DNA of 37,366 nt from JAVBLK01 sp031553565 (GCA_031553565.1 JAVBLK010000053.1:1-37366), one strand, 5' to 3'. Shown: positions 24,497 to 33,564, numbered from the stretch's first letter. Numbers and translations are program-made. Notes: generated from the letters alone by a model not told the origin.

Positions 24497-25303
24497 TTAT
24501 TCCGTTCCGTTGCCTTTTCCGTTTGCGCCGTCCGGCGTAACGGTATTCCCGGGGTTTTCAGCGGAAACGCTTTCTTCGGTCTTTTCCCCCGCCCCGGCAT
24601 CCGCTTTTTCCGCCAGTTTCTTCTGTTTATGCTTCCTTAAGGTATCGCGAAGCGAAAGCTTGCTCTCCGTGCCGCTCAGCAATCTCTTGAAATTCACTCT
24701 GTGCGCGATAAAAATAAGCAGAAATATCGCACCTATCAGCACGGCAACGGCGATAGTGTGCGGTTTTTTCTCGCCGGTAAAGAACATTATATACTCTATG
24801 ACCGTCATAGAGAAAATACAGGTAAGGCTGGCGATAAAGCCGTATTCGAATACGACGAACACCACGAACGCCACAGCAAAGACCGCCAGCATTATAAGCG
24901 GGTGCGCCGCCAGAAATACGCCTATCCCGCACGCGACGCCCTTGCCGCCCTTGAACTTGAAAACAACCGGGAACATATGCCCGACTATGACGGCCAGGCC
25001 GCCGATATACACTCCCAGCTGGCTGTAATAAAAACCGCCGCCGGTATTCAGCCCAAGCTCTAATAAAAAACCGCCCAGCGCCGCAGGCACCGCGCCCTTG
25101 ACCACGTCAAGGATCAGGGTCAGTATGCCCCACTTATACCCGAATTTACGGATCATATTCATGGTGCCGGGATTCCCGCTGCCGTGCTGCGAGATATCAA
25201 CGTGCCTCTTATCCAAATTCCACGCGATCATCCTGGCCATGCTCCAATTTCCGAGAGCATATCCCAAAACCGCTAAAATAACAATCCTGATCCACAAATC
25301 CAT
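24497..25303 (-). CDS. plsY: Acyl-phosphate:glycerol-3-phosphate acyltransferase PlsY
   Basis: A 268-residue membrane enzyme that makes lysophosphatidate from acyl-phosphate and glycerol-3-phosphate. The conserved loops are GSGNPGTMNMIRKFG (motif 1, proline where alanine or isoleucine is common), VFKFKGGKGVACGIG (motif 2) and the EYGFIASL region (motif 3), with about six hydrophobic segments. It carries a charged Lys/Glu/Ala-rich C-terminal tail of about 65 residues not needed in the ~200-residue standard form. GAGGG lies 9 nt before the ATG. It is 24 bp downstream of der in the same operon. Confidence 0.93.
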   Translation of the reverse strand: MDLWIRIVILAVLGYALGNWSMARMIAWNLDKRHVDISQHGSGNPGTMNMIRKFGYKWGILTLILDVVKGAVPAALGGFLLELGLNTGGGFYYSQLGVYIGGLAVIVGHMFPVVFKFKGGKGVACGIGVFLAAHPLIMLAVFAVAFVVFVVFEYGFIASLTCIFSMTVIEYIMFFTGEKKPHTIAVAVLIGAIFLLIFIAHRVNFKRLLSGTESKLSLRDTLRKHKQKKLAEKADAGAGEKTEESVSAENPGNTVTPDGANGKGNGTE

Positions 25304-25327
25304 AAACTCTTTCCCTCAAAGCAGACG

Positions 25328-26635
<1,308 letters not shown>

Positions 26636-26648
26636 AACGTTCCTTTAG

Positions 26649-26731
26649 GTAAACACTGATTAAATAAGGTCAATTTAAAGCAAGTATTAAAGACGCCGCT
26701 ACTAAATTATACCGAATTATACAGCGTTTAC
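26649..26731 (+). repeat. Internally deleted family A repeat (83 bp) just upstream of der
   Basis: GTAAACACTGATTAA...CAAGTATT is joined directly to AAAGACGCCGCTAC...TTATACAGCGTTTAC. About 75 bases of the full element, including the central hairpin, are missing. The left flank is TTAG. It starts 5 bp beyond the der Shine-Dalgarno. Confidence 0.85.
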
Positions 26732-26850
26732 CCAGGTAAAATTCAGTAAGCATTAGTATATCAAAAACAAAGGAAACCGACAACACAAAACAGATATATT
26801 TGTACTGAAACCGGTTGCAGCCGCTAAAAATATATAACAACTAAAAGAAT

Positions 26851-26880
26851 ATTGGTGTGAAGGATACCCTTCACACCAAT
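26851..26880. terminator. Perfect 13-bp hairpin, probable former ftsZ terminator
   Basis: ATTGGTGTGAAGG-ATAC-CCTTCACACCAAT. On the minus strand it is followed by ATTCTTTTAG. It now lies about 700 bp past the ftsZ stop, with element B between. Bases 26736-26850 show nothing else. Confidence 0.55.
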
Positions 26881-27061
26881 AATGAAAGCTTATTTAAGGA
26901 AACAATGAATAAATACTCGAGCTGATTTCGGACAGATTTTTGATACAGATTTTAAATTGCCGCCGCGGGCAATGCCGGGGCATTGACAAGGCGGGAATTT
27001 AGAAGCTGTGCAAAAAGATGCCGAAAGCAGCCGAAAAGGCTTATTCAATGGAGTTTTCGCC

Positions 27062-27178
27062 ATGTATATGGGAAAACAGATAGGAATAGGCGAATTATTG
27101 CAATCGGGAGCGAAAGCGACACGGAAGCAAAAATTTTTAGCGGATATGGAAAGCATAGTGCCGTTTAAGGAGCGGACT
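27062..27178 (+). pseudogene. Remnant of an IS5-family transposase N-terminus
   Basis: The frame MYMGKQIGIGELLQ...KATRKQKFLADMESIVPF resembles the start of IS5-type transposases (K-x-R-x-x-FL-x-x-M-x-x-V-V-P-W). The conserved continuation with the DDE catalytic residues is absent; after the VPF block the frame becomes low-complexity and runs into the cloverleaf. It is too short to be functional. Confidence 0.6.
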
Positions 27179-27240
27179 GCCCCTGCTGATGCTGATACGG
27201 CGCGGGATAAAACTAAAAACAGCATAAAAAGGAATGAAAT

Positions 27241-27343
27241 AAATCGGTATTATACCCCAGGGCAAGCCCTGGACCAGAATATTCAAAAACAAAGTTTTTG
27301 AATATTCTTTCCGCAGCAGAGCTGCGGGGTATCACACCGATTT
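27241..27343. repeat. 103-bp cloverleaf foldback inside element B
   Basis: The outer stem AAATCGGT/ACCGATTT and TACCCC/GGGGTA enclose three perfect hairpins: CCAGGGC-AA-GCCCTGG, a 14-bp arm GAATATTCAAAAAC with loop AAA, and CCGCAGC-AGA-GCTGCGG. It holds no ORF. Confidence 0.85.
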
Positions 27344-27575
27344 GCTTAGATCTCCTCGCAACTTTTGCAAGCAAGTTGCTCGTCGCCCTGCGTAATAACG
27401 GGCAATCTTTGAATGTGGCGTGTCTTTTTGGCTAAAAACCGCCGGACCCGCTTGCCAATATCCCGATATTGCCTGCGCGTGTCCGTCAATTTTTATCTCA
27501 AAAATCCACAGCCAAATTCAAAGGTATTTGTTCATTGTTTCCTTAATTCAACTGTACTGACAGTACCAAAGCACC

Positions 27576-28868
27576 TTACTTCTTTCTCAGCTTGGCCAAA
27601 AACGGCGGCACGTTGGCGTCTTCTACGCTGACCCTGCCGGAATTGATGTCGTTGTCGCGGTATTGAGGCGCCGGCTGCGGCGCGGGCTGTTGCTGCTGCT
27701 GCTGCGGCTGATACTGCGGGTATTGCTGCATCGGCCTTTGCTGCTGCGGCGGCTGCTGCGCCGAGAATATATCCAGTCCCTGGCGTTTTGCGGGCGTCGG
27801 CTGCTGTGTGGGAAGGCCGTAATTGAGCCCCCTCAACAGATCCTCGCGGCTCTTTTGCGACAGCTGCTGCGCCGGCGAGCCGGGCACCATGCCGGGGATA
27901 TTCTGCTCCATTTCCTGATTGAAGCCGGTTGCGACTATCGTGACTATCACCTCTTCGTTGAGCGCGTCATCCACGCCTGTGCCGAAGATTATGTTGCAGG
28001 ACTTATCTACGACCTCGCGTATCATTTCCGACGCTTCCTTGACCTCGGACAGCGTGATATCGTTGCCGCCCATGATATGTAAGAGGATGCCGGTCGCGCC
28101 CTCGATCGTCGTTTCAAGAAGCGGGCTGGAAACCGCCTGGCGCACTGCGTCAATCGTGCGGTTGTCGCCCGTGCCGCGGCCTATCCCCATATGCGCAAGG
28201 CCCTTGTTCTTCATAATAGTGCGCACGTCGGCAAAGTCAAGGTTGATCATACTGGGCGAAACGATGATGTCCGAAATGCCCTGTATTCCCTGACGCAAAA
28301 CGTCGTCCGCGTAACGGAAAGCCTCGACCATCGGCGTGTTCTTAGGCACGACCTGCGACAGCTTGTCGTTCGGGATGATGACCAGAGTATCGACCACTTT
28401 ACGCAGCGCAGCCACGCCCAGCTCGGCGTTGTGCATCCTGTGCATCCCCTCGAACTCGAACGGCTTTGTTACGACCGCGACCGTAAGTATGCCCATTTCC
28501 TTGGCAATACTGGCCACGACCGGCGCCGCGCCCGTGCCCGTGCCGCCGCCCATTCCGGCGGTGATGAACACAAGGTCGGTGCCGTGCAGGGTCTCCGCTA
28601 TCGCGGCGCGGCTTTCCTCGGCGGCCTTCTGTCCGATCTCCGGATCGCCGCCCGCGCCTAAGCCTCTGGTCAGCTTCTCGCCGATCTGGATCCTGTGCGT
28701 AGCGCGCGACATAAGCAACGCCTGTTTATCGGTGTTGATCGCGATAAACTGCGCGCTCTTTAAATTTACGGCTATCATGCGGTTGACCGCGTTGCCGCCG
28801 CCGCCGCCCACGCCGACTACCCTGATTTGCGCTACGGGCTGAATTGCGTTTTTAGTATCGAATTGCAT
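27576..28868 (-). CDS. ftsZ: Cell division GTPase FtsZ
   Basis: A 430-residue FtsZ that polymerises at mid-cell. The GTP-binding tubulin signature is GGGTGTG (107-113), the T7 catalytic loop is NLDFADV (209-215), and the C-terminal peptide DANVPPFLAKLRKK is the docking site for FtsA and others. The linker before it is very rich in Gln and Pro. The ATG at 28868 is preferred because GGGAG stands 11 nt upstream; an ATG at 28886 would place that site inside the gene. It follows ftsA. A hairpin sits just upstream of the ribosome site, and element B has inserted just past the stop. Confidence 0.97.
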   Translation of the reverse strand: MQFDTKNAIQPVAQIRVVGVGGGGGNAVNRMIAVNLKSAQFIAINTDKQALLMSRATHRIQIGEKLTRGLGAGGDPEIGQKAAEESRAAIAETLHGTDLVFITAGMGGGTGTGAAPVVASIAKEMGILTVAVVTKPFEFEGMHRMHNAELGVAALRKVVDTLVIIPNDKLSQVVPKNTPMVEAFRYADDVLRQGIQGISDIIVSPSMINLDFADVRTIMKNKGLAHMGIGRGTGDNRTIDAVRQAVSSPLLETTIEGATGILLHIMGGNDITLSEVKEASEMIREVVDKSCNIIFGTGVDDALNEEVIVTIVATGFNQEMEQNIPGMVPGSPAQQLSQKSREDLLRGLNYGLPTQQPTPAKRQGLDIFSAQQPPQQQRPMQQYPQYQPQQQQQQPAPQPAPQYRDNDINSGRVSVEDANVPPFLAKLRKK

Positions 28869-28883
28869 TTTCTTTCTCCCGGC

Positions 28884-28907
28884 CATCCGGATTATATGAT
28901 CCGGATG
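28884..28907 (-). promoter_or_regulatory. Hairpin immediately upstream of the ftsZ ribosome site
   Basis: CATCCGGAT-TATATG-ATCCGGATG, a perfect 9-bp stem in the ftsA-ftsZ spacer. It ends about 4 nt before GGGAG, so it may tune translation or mark a processing site. Confidence 0.5.
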
Positions 28908-28948
28908 CCTTTATTTTCTATTGTGAACCCTTGTTTTTTATATATATA

Positions 28949-28980
28949 AGGAAACGCTGAGTAATCCGGCAAAACGCGTC
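28949..28980 (-). repeat. Family A end fragment abutting the ftsA stop codon
   Basis: GGAAACGCTGAGTAATCCGGC (from about 28953) resembles the family A end at 18938 (GGAAACGCTGAATAATCCGGC). It ends directly at the TAA of ftsA (28981-28983). Confidence 0.6.
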
Positions 28981-30150
28981 TTACTTTTTAAACAGCCCTG
29001 CGAAAAAGCCTTTCTTTTTCTCAGGCTCGCCCCCGCCGTAATTGACCGCCATATCCAGCAGGCCTAATACTGACGACATATGCGGACGGTTTAATTGCGG
29101 CTGCTTGGAGGCAACGACCTCGACGGGCTTTCCGATCGCCTTGCTGATAAATTCACGCGCGCCTTTTATATATGCGATCCCGCCGCCCGTAAGGTGCAGA
29201 GGGATGTACGCGGGGTATTCTTCCTTCATATCAAGGCATTTCTTGATCACGCCGGCAATCATCTCCAGCCGCGCCTGAACGATCTCATTGACCTGCTGCG
29301 CGGGGAATTGCTTTTCCTTGCTGCCGGCCAGGATCTCATAGACGTCCTTTTCGGACGGGCTTAAAGAGAGAACAACTTTACGTTTGAGGCTCTCCGCCTC
29401 GGAAAAATTGATCTCTAAGACCTCGGAAAGATCGGCAGTAATATGCCCGCCGCCCAGCGAGAAGCTCTGCATATTTATTATGCCGTCGCCGCGCCCTAAG
29501 ACCACTGATGAGGTTATATAGCCCGCGTCCAGCATCAGCACGTATTGGTCGCGCTGGCGCGGTTCGAAAAGGTACAGTATTTCCGCCGCCGCCGAGGATA
29601 CGAATTCCACGTCGGTTATACCCATCTCTGACAGCAGCTTTCTGACAAAATTTATAAAACGCGTTTCGCCCAAGACATAGGATATGCGCCCCGACAGCTT
29701 TGTCGTAGACAAGCCTTCCGGATTGACGATACGCCTGTTGTCATCCGTCTGGAAATATATCGCGCCCTGATTGACCACCTCGTAATCCATGCGGTTCTCA
29801 AAAGGCTTGTGCCCTATCTCGAACAGCTCATCGATATCGAAGTCCGTCACGCGGCGTTTCTTGGCAAAATTGATATTGACGTCCTTTACGGAAGCTGTGG
29901 TAAACTCGCCCGGCATGCCCACAAACAGCTTTTTCACCCTGGTGCGGCTGTTGGTCTGCGCGTTGTTGATCGCGTAGCCGACCGCGCTGGCGACCTTCTC
30001 CGGCTCCAGCCAGTCGCCGTCCATAAACCCGCCGTACTGCGCCTCACCGCTGCCGAGTACGTTCAAACAGCCGTTGACGCCGCGCTCCCCTATCATAGCG
30101 GAGATTTTGCCTGAACCGAAATCTAAAACTGCAGTGTCGCCTTTTGCCAT
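28981..30150 (-). CDS. ftsA: Cell division protein FtsA (actin-like)
   Basis: A 389-residue actin-fold protein that tethers FtsZ to the membrane. Visible features are the phosphate-1 loop VLDFGSGKISAMIG at the start, the phosphate-2 segment MLDAGYITSSVVLG, an SHS2-type 1C insertion (about 80-160), the adenosine motif LTGGGIAYIKGA and the C-terminal amphipathic anchor KKGFFAGLFKK. It is encoded directly before ftsZ. The start is taken at 30150: AAAGGA is 7-8 nt away. Alternatives are ATG 30153 and ATG 30171; the last lies inside a family C repeat and is unlikely. Confidence 0.92.
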   Translation of the reverse strand: MAKGDTAVLDFGSGKISAMIGERGVNGCLNVLGSGEAQYGGFMDGDWLEPEKVASAVGYAINNAQTNSRTRVKKLFVGMPGEFTTASVKDVNINFAKKRRVTDFDIDELFEIGHKPFENRMDYEVVNQGAIYFQTDDNRRIVNPEGLSTTKLSGRISYVLGETRFINFVRKLLSEMGITDVEFVSSAAAEILYLFEPRQRDQYVLMLDAGYITSSVVLGRGDGIINMQSFSLGGGHITADLSEVLEINFSEAESLKRKVVLSLSPSEKDVYEILAGSKEKQFPAQQVNEIVQARLEMIAGVIKKCLDMKEEYPAYIPLHLTGGGIAYIKGAREFISKAIGKPVEVVASKQPQLNRPHMSSVLGLLDMAVNYGGGEPEKKKGFFAGLFKK

Positions 30151-30170
30151 CATTAGTTCCTTTACGGACA

Positions 30171-30250
30171 TTTTTCTTTAAGGCGGCATTCGCAGGCTGC
30201 CCGTCAAAAGAAAACAGTCCGGCCGAAAAAGAAAAAGGATATTTTTATAT
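30171..30250 (+). repeat. Family C repeat, copy 1 of a tandem pair
   Basis: TTTTTCTTTAAGGCGGC through GGCCGAAAAAGAAAAAGG and ATTTTTATAT. GGACATTTTTCTTTAAGG at its left edge recurs after groEL. It forms the leader of ftsA. Confidence 0.85.
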
Positions 30251-30286
30251 ATTTATTTATGCCCGATATTTAAGCCCGTCATGAAG

Positions 30287-30367
30287 TTTTTTCTTTAAGG
30301 CAGCGTTCGCAGGCTGCCCGTCAAAAGAAAACAGTCCGGCCGAAAAAGAAAAAGGATATTTTTATAT
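30287..30367 (+). repeat. Family C repeat, copy 2 of a tandem pair
   Basis: Nearly identical to the copy at 30171 with a 117-bp period. GGCAGC-gttcgcag-GCTGCC forms a 6-bp stem where copy 1 has GGCGGC (a G-U pair). The remaining spacer to the deaminase stop holds nothing else I recognise. Confidence 0.85.
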
Positions 30368-30492
30368 TATTTTCAACCCCGTCCGCCCCGTATTTCGCAT
30401 ACCGTTAAGGCTTGATATGATTATAGTCTTTTTACAATGCACAGTCAAGCGGACATATCGCAGTACGGTCACGGTGCGCCGTAACACGCGCC

Positions 30493-31041
30493 CTATCGTT
30501 TTTCGGGCGGCGGGAGTTTCGACAGGACGGGCTTCTTGCCCGTGTATTTGAACAGCTCGACGCCCGCCTCGGCGCACAGCAATACCGCAAATTCGTCCGG
30601 ATAATCCTCGCAATATACGATGCGCTTTATGCCGCTGTTAATTATGATCTTTGCGCAGATGACGCAGGGCTGGTGTGTGCAGTAGATCGTCGAGCCGTCG
30701 ATGGAAAGCCCGATCTTGGCCGCCTGGATGACTGCGTTCTGTTCGGCGTGCACGGCGTAGCAATATTCATGCTTTGTCCCGCTCTTGATCCCTTGCTGTC
30801 TGCGCATACAGCAGCCTTTTTCCCTGCAGCTGATAATGCCGCTGCCCGCGCCGTTGTAGCCGGTGGTAAGGATACGCTTGTCCCTGGCTATTACCGCGCC
30901 GACCTGACGGTTTTCCTGATAGCAGCTTGACCATGCGGCGACCGTAAAAGCGATCTCCATAAACCGCTCGTCCCATTTCTTCTGGCTCATCGCCGCCAGC
31001 GCGGCGTTTGTGATGTACTCGTCGTTGATTTGTCTTGGCAT
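30493..31041 (-). CDS. Deoxycytidylate (dCMP) deaminase family protein
   Basis: A 182-residue zinc deaminase of the ComEB/dCMP type, converting dCMP to dUMP for thymidylate synthesis. The zinc and proton-shuttle motifs are VHAEQNAVIQAA and CTHQPCVICAK, and there is an upstream Cys-rich insert (SCREKGCCMRRQ) typical of dCMP deaminases. The N-terminus is ~16 residues longer than usual; an internal start at 30990 (MSQKKWDERFMEIAF) would give the common length but has no ribosome site, while AAGGAAG stands 13 nt before ATG 31041. It is divergent from groES. Confidence 0.9.
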   Translation of the reverse strand: MPRQINDEYITNAALAAMSQKKWDERFMEIAFTVAAWSSCYQENRQVGAVIARDKRILTTGYNGAGSGIISCREKGCCMRRQQGIKSGTKHEYCYAVHAEQNAVIQAAKIGLSIDGSTIYCTHQPCVICAKIIINSGIKRIVYCEDYPDEFAVLLCAEAGVELFKYTGKKPVLSKLPPPEKR

Positions 31042-31373
31042 AATATATTAATAACTTCCTTTGTAAGAATCACAGGAAAAACGTTGGCTGTCCGCCGCAT
31101 ATTTATTTAGAGTATTATATCATACAACCCAAACATATTCCAACGCTTTTTTAACGTTATTTCGAAGATATGGTATTACAGAAATCTTTTGACACAATAG
31201 ATTGACAGCTCAAGGTCAGCCTTGGGTAAGCAAAAGCATTAAGGAACAGTGTCGCTATGTCCTTCCCGCAGCGGAACAAATTTCGGCGTTTTCAGGCTCT
31301 TGACAACCGGCGATTTTGCCGTTTTGTGACATAATCCGCGGCATAAACACTGGATTTTCTTTGTAAAATGCTG

Positions 31374-31379
31374 TATAAT
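31374..31379 (+). promoter_or_regulatory. Candidate -10 box for groESL
   Basis: TATAAT at 31374-31379, directly preceded by TG. The -35 region is poor. No CIRCE element (GCACTC-N9-GAGTGC) is present anywhere in the 460-bp region 31042-31502. Confidence 0.4.
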
Positions 31380-31416
31380 AATTGATTGTGAGCAGGAAAC
31401 ACGGTAAGGGTTTCCT

Positions 31417-31466
31417 CTTTTTCTGTCGCCTTTTTTAAGGCGGAAAACCGGCCAGAAAGAAACCGG
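31417..31466 (+). promoter_or_regulatory. Structured groES leader
   Basis: CTTTTTCTGT, the hairpin CGCCTT-TTTT-AAGGCG (31427-31442), then GGCCAGAAAGAAACCGG. The order of U-rich, hairpin and A-rich parts recalls family C, but similarity is weak. It lies ~35 nt before the AGGAGG of groES. Confidence 0.35.
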
Positions 31467-31502
31467 CGAATTCTATTTGATCATTTTTTAGGAGGTAAAT
31501 AT

Positions 31503-31787
31503 ATGAAACTGAAACCGTTATTCGACAGGATCGTGATCGAAGCCATGGACAGCGATGAAAAGACCAAGAGCGGCATCGTGCTGCCTACAGCCGCGCAGGA
31601 AAAGCCGCAGATGGCCAAGGTCATCGCAGTCGGCCCCGGCGGCATAATCGACGGCAAGGAAGTCAAAATGCAGCTGAAAGCCGGCGATAAGATCCTTTAC
31701 GCCAAGTACGCCGGCAGCGAGTTCAAGATCGACGGCAAGGACCTGACTATCTTACGGCAAAGCGACGTTTTGGCGATCGTGGAGTAG
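31503..31787 (+). CDS. groES: Co-chaperonin GroES
   Basis: A 94-residue Hsp10. It has the usual start KPLFDRIVIE, the mobile loop KTKSGIVLPTAAQEKPQ that docks on GroEL, and the roof/base region VGPGGIIDGKEV...GDKILYAKYAGSEF. AGGAGG lies 8 nt before the ATG. It forms a heptameric lid on GroEL. The groEL gene follows after 124 bp, a rather long spacer that contains a terminator-like stem and a hairpin. Confidence 0.98.
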   Translation: MKLKPLFDRIVIEAMDSDEKTKSGIVLPTAAQEKPQMAKVIAVGPGGIIDGKEVKMQLKAGDKILYAKYAGSEFKIDGKDLTILRQSDVLAIVE

Positions 31788-31802
31788 TGCTGCCTTTATT
31801 TT

Positions 31803-31852
31803 AAAAGCTTCCCGCGCATGCGGCGTAACAAAAAGATTATGTTAGCTTTTTT
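31803..31852 (+). terminator. Terminator- or attenuator-like stem between groES and groEL
   Basis: AAAAGCT (31803-31809) pairs with AGCTTTTTT (31844-31852), enclosing a CCGC-GCAT-GCGG hairpin. The T-run makes it look like a partial terminator that could lower groEL read-through. Confidence 0.45.
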
Positions 31853-31882
31853 ATAAAGCGTTCAAATCCAAAATATTTATTA

Positions 31883-31898
31883 GCTGCCGTGCGGCAGC
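31883..31898 (+). promoter_or_regulatory. Hairpin directly before the groEL ribosome site
   Basis: GCTGCCG-TG-CGGCAGC is followed 2 nt later by AGGAG. The same CTGCCGTGCGGCAGCACA occurs upstream of minD at 24412. Confidence 0.5.
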
Positions 31899-31911
31899 AC
31901 AGGAGATTATT

Positions 31912-33552
31912 ATGGCAAAACAAATCAAACACGGCGAGGAGGCGCGCAGGGCACTTGAGGCCGGCGTCAACACCCTTGCAAACACCGTTAAAATCACACT
32001 CGGCCCTAAAGGCCGCAACGTCGTACTCGACAAGAAATACGGCTCCCCCCTCATCACCAACGACGGCGTGACTATCGCCAAGGAGATCGAGCTGGAAGAC
32101 CCGTTTGAAAACATGGGCGCGCAGCTTATCAAAGAGGTTTCCACCAAGACGAACGACGTTGCCGGCGACGGCACCACTACCGCTTGCCTTCTGGCACAGG
32201 CGATCATCCGCGAGGGCATGAAGAATATCGCCGCGGGCGCAAACCCCATCATCCTGCGTAAAGGCATACAGGCCGCCACCGAAACAGTCGTAAACGAGAT
32301 CAAGGCGCAGAGCAAGGAAGTCTCGGGCGCGAAGATCGGCCAGATCGCCAGCATCTCGGCGGGCGACGAGGAAGTCGGCGTGCTTATCAGCGACGCAATG
32401 AAGAAAGTCGGCAACGACGGCGTCATTACCGTTGAGGAGAGCAAGACGATGAAGACCGAGCTTACCGTTGTCGAAGGCATGCAGTTCGACCGCGGCTATG
32501 CGTCGGCCTACATGGTCACCAACACTGAAAAAATGGAGGCCGTCCTCGATAACCCCGTAATCCTGATCACAGATAAAAAGATAAGCAATATACAGGAGAT
32601 CCTCCCCCTCTTGGAGCAGGTCGTCCAGCAGGGCTTAAAGCTTTTGATCATCGCCGAGGAGATCGAGGGCGAGGCGCTTACCACCCTTGTCCTTAATAAG
32701 CTGCGCGGCACGTTCAACTGCGTGGCAGTAAAGGCACCCGGCTTCGGCGACAGGCGCAAGGCTATGCTGGAGGACATCGCCGTCCTCACGGGCGGTACGG
32801 TCATCAGCGAGGAGCTGGGCGTTGACCTTAAGGAGACCAAGCTGGATATGCTGGGCAAGGCCAAGTCCGTAAAAGTTGACAAGGACAACACGACTATTGT
32901 CGAGGGCGCGGGCGAAAAGGCCGCTATCCAGGCGCGCGTCAAGTCAATAAAGGCGCAGATCGAGATCACGACCAGCGAGTACGACAAGGAAAAGCTTCAG
33001 GAGCGTTTGGCGAAATTGGCCGGCGGCGTAGCCGTCATCAACGTAGGCGCGGCGACCGAAGTCGAAATGAAGGACAAGAAGCTGCGTATCGAGGACGCGC
33101 TGAACGCTACGCGCGCGGCGGTCGAAGAAGGCATGGTCCCCGGCGGCGGCGTCGCGCTGCTGTACGCTATCCCCTCGCTGAATAAGCTTATAACCAAGCT
33201 TTCGGGCGACGAGAAGACAGGCGCGCAGATAGTCCTCCGCGCAATCGAGGAGCCTATCCGCCAGATAGCAATAAACGCGGGCGTTGACGGCGCTATTGTG
33301 GTAAACAACATCCTTACCGCAAAGAGCAAGACAAATTACGGCTATGACGCGCTGAAAAACGAGTACGGCGATATGATCCAGAAGGGCATCATCGACCCGA
33401 CCAAGGTCACAAGGTGCGCATTGCAGAACGCTGCCAGCGTGGCTGCTACCCTCTTGACAACCGAGAGCGTTGTCGCCGACATCCCTGAAAAGGAAGCGCC
33501 GATGCCCGCGGGCGGCCCCGGAATGGGCGGCGGCATGGGCGGAATGTATTGA
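31912..33552 (+). CDS. groEL: Chaperonin GroEL
   Basis: A 546-residue Hsp60 that folds proteins in an ATP-driven double ring. The conserved segments are TLGPKGRNVVLDKKYGSP, the ATPase motif AGDGTTTA, the apical-domain block RGYASAYMVTNTEKMEA, the EGMVPGGGVALL motif and the C-terminal Gly-Met tail GGPGMGGGMGGMY. AGGAG lies 6 nt before the ATG. It ends the groESL operon, followed by a family C copy and a strong terminator. Confidence 0.99.
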   Translation: MAKQIKHGEEARRALEAGVNTLANTVKITLGPKGRNVVLDKKYGSPLITNDGVTIAKEIELEDPFENMGAQLIKEVSTKTNDVAGDGTTTACLLAQAIIREGMKNIAAGANPIILRKGIQAATETVVNEIKAQSKEVSGAKIGQIASISAGDEEVGVLISDAMKKVGNDGVITVEESKTMKTELTVVEGMQFDRGYASAYMVTNTEKMEAVLDNPVILITDKKISNIQEILPLLEQVVQQGLKLLIIAEEIEGEALTTLVLNKLRGTFNCVAVKAPGFGDRRKAMLEDIAVLTGGTVISEELGVDLKETKLDMLGKAKSVKVDKDNTTIVEGAGEKAAIQARVKSIKAQIEITTSEYDKEKLQERLAKLAGGVAVINVGAATEVEMKDKKLRIEDALNATRAAVEEGMVPGGGVALLYAIPSLNKLITKLSGDEKTGAQIVLRAIEEPIRQIAINAGVDGAIVVNNILTAKSKTNYGYDALKNEYGDMIQKGIIDPTKVTRCALQNAASVAATLLTTESVVADIPEKEAPMPAGGPGMGGGMGGMY

Positions 33553-33564
33553 TAAACATGGACA

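Larger units (their letters stand above)
26898..27542 (+). mobile_element. Family B element (645 bp), IS5-like MITE with transposase remnant
   Basis: The ends GGAAACAATGAATAAATAC and GTATTTGTTCATTGTTTCC-type sequence form inverted repeats (GGAAACAATGAA/TTCATTGTTTCC). Both ends are flanked by TTAA (26894-26897, 27543-27546), which fits the YTAR-type target of IS5 relatives. Inside are a transposase N-terminus remnant (27062-27178), a three-hairpin cloverleaf (27241-27343) and a 137-bp right end also present at 1-137. It lies 34 bp past ftsZ. Confidence 0.8.

Noticed and set aside
26890..27225. 111-codon minus-strand ORF inside element B
   Set aside because: It is antisense to the transposase remnant and includes terminal repeat sequence; no protein family features.
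30171..30367. CRISPR array (repeated ~80-bp units)
   Set aside because: Only two tandem copies, units too long, the intervening sequence is not spacer-like and there are no cas genes.
31042..31502. CIRCE operator before groES
   Set aside because: No GCACTC...GAGTGC inverted repeat in the region on either strand by eye.
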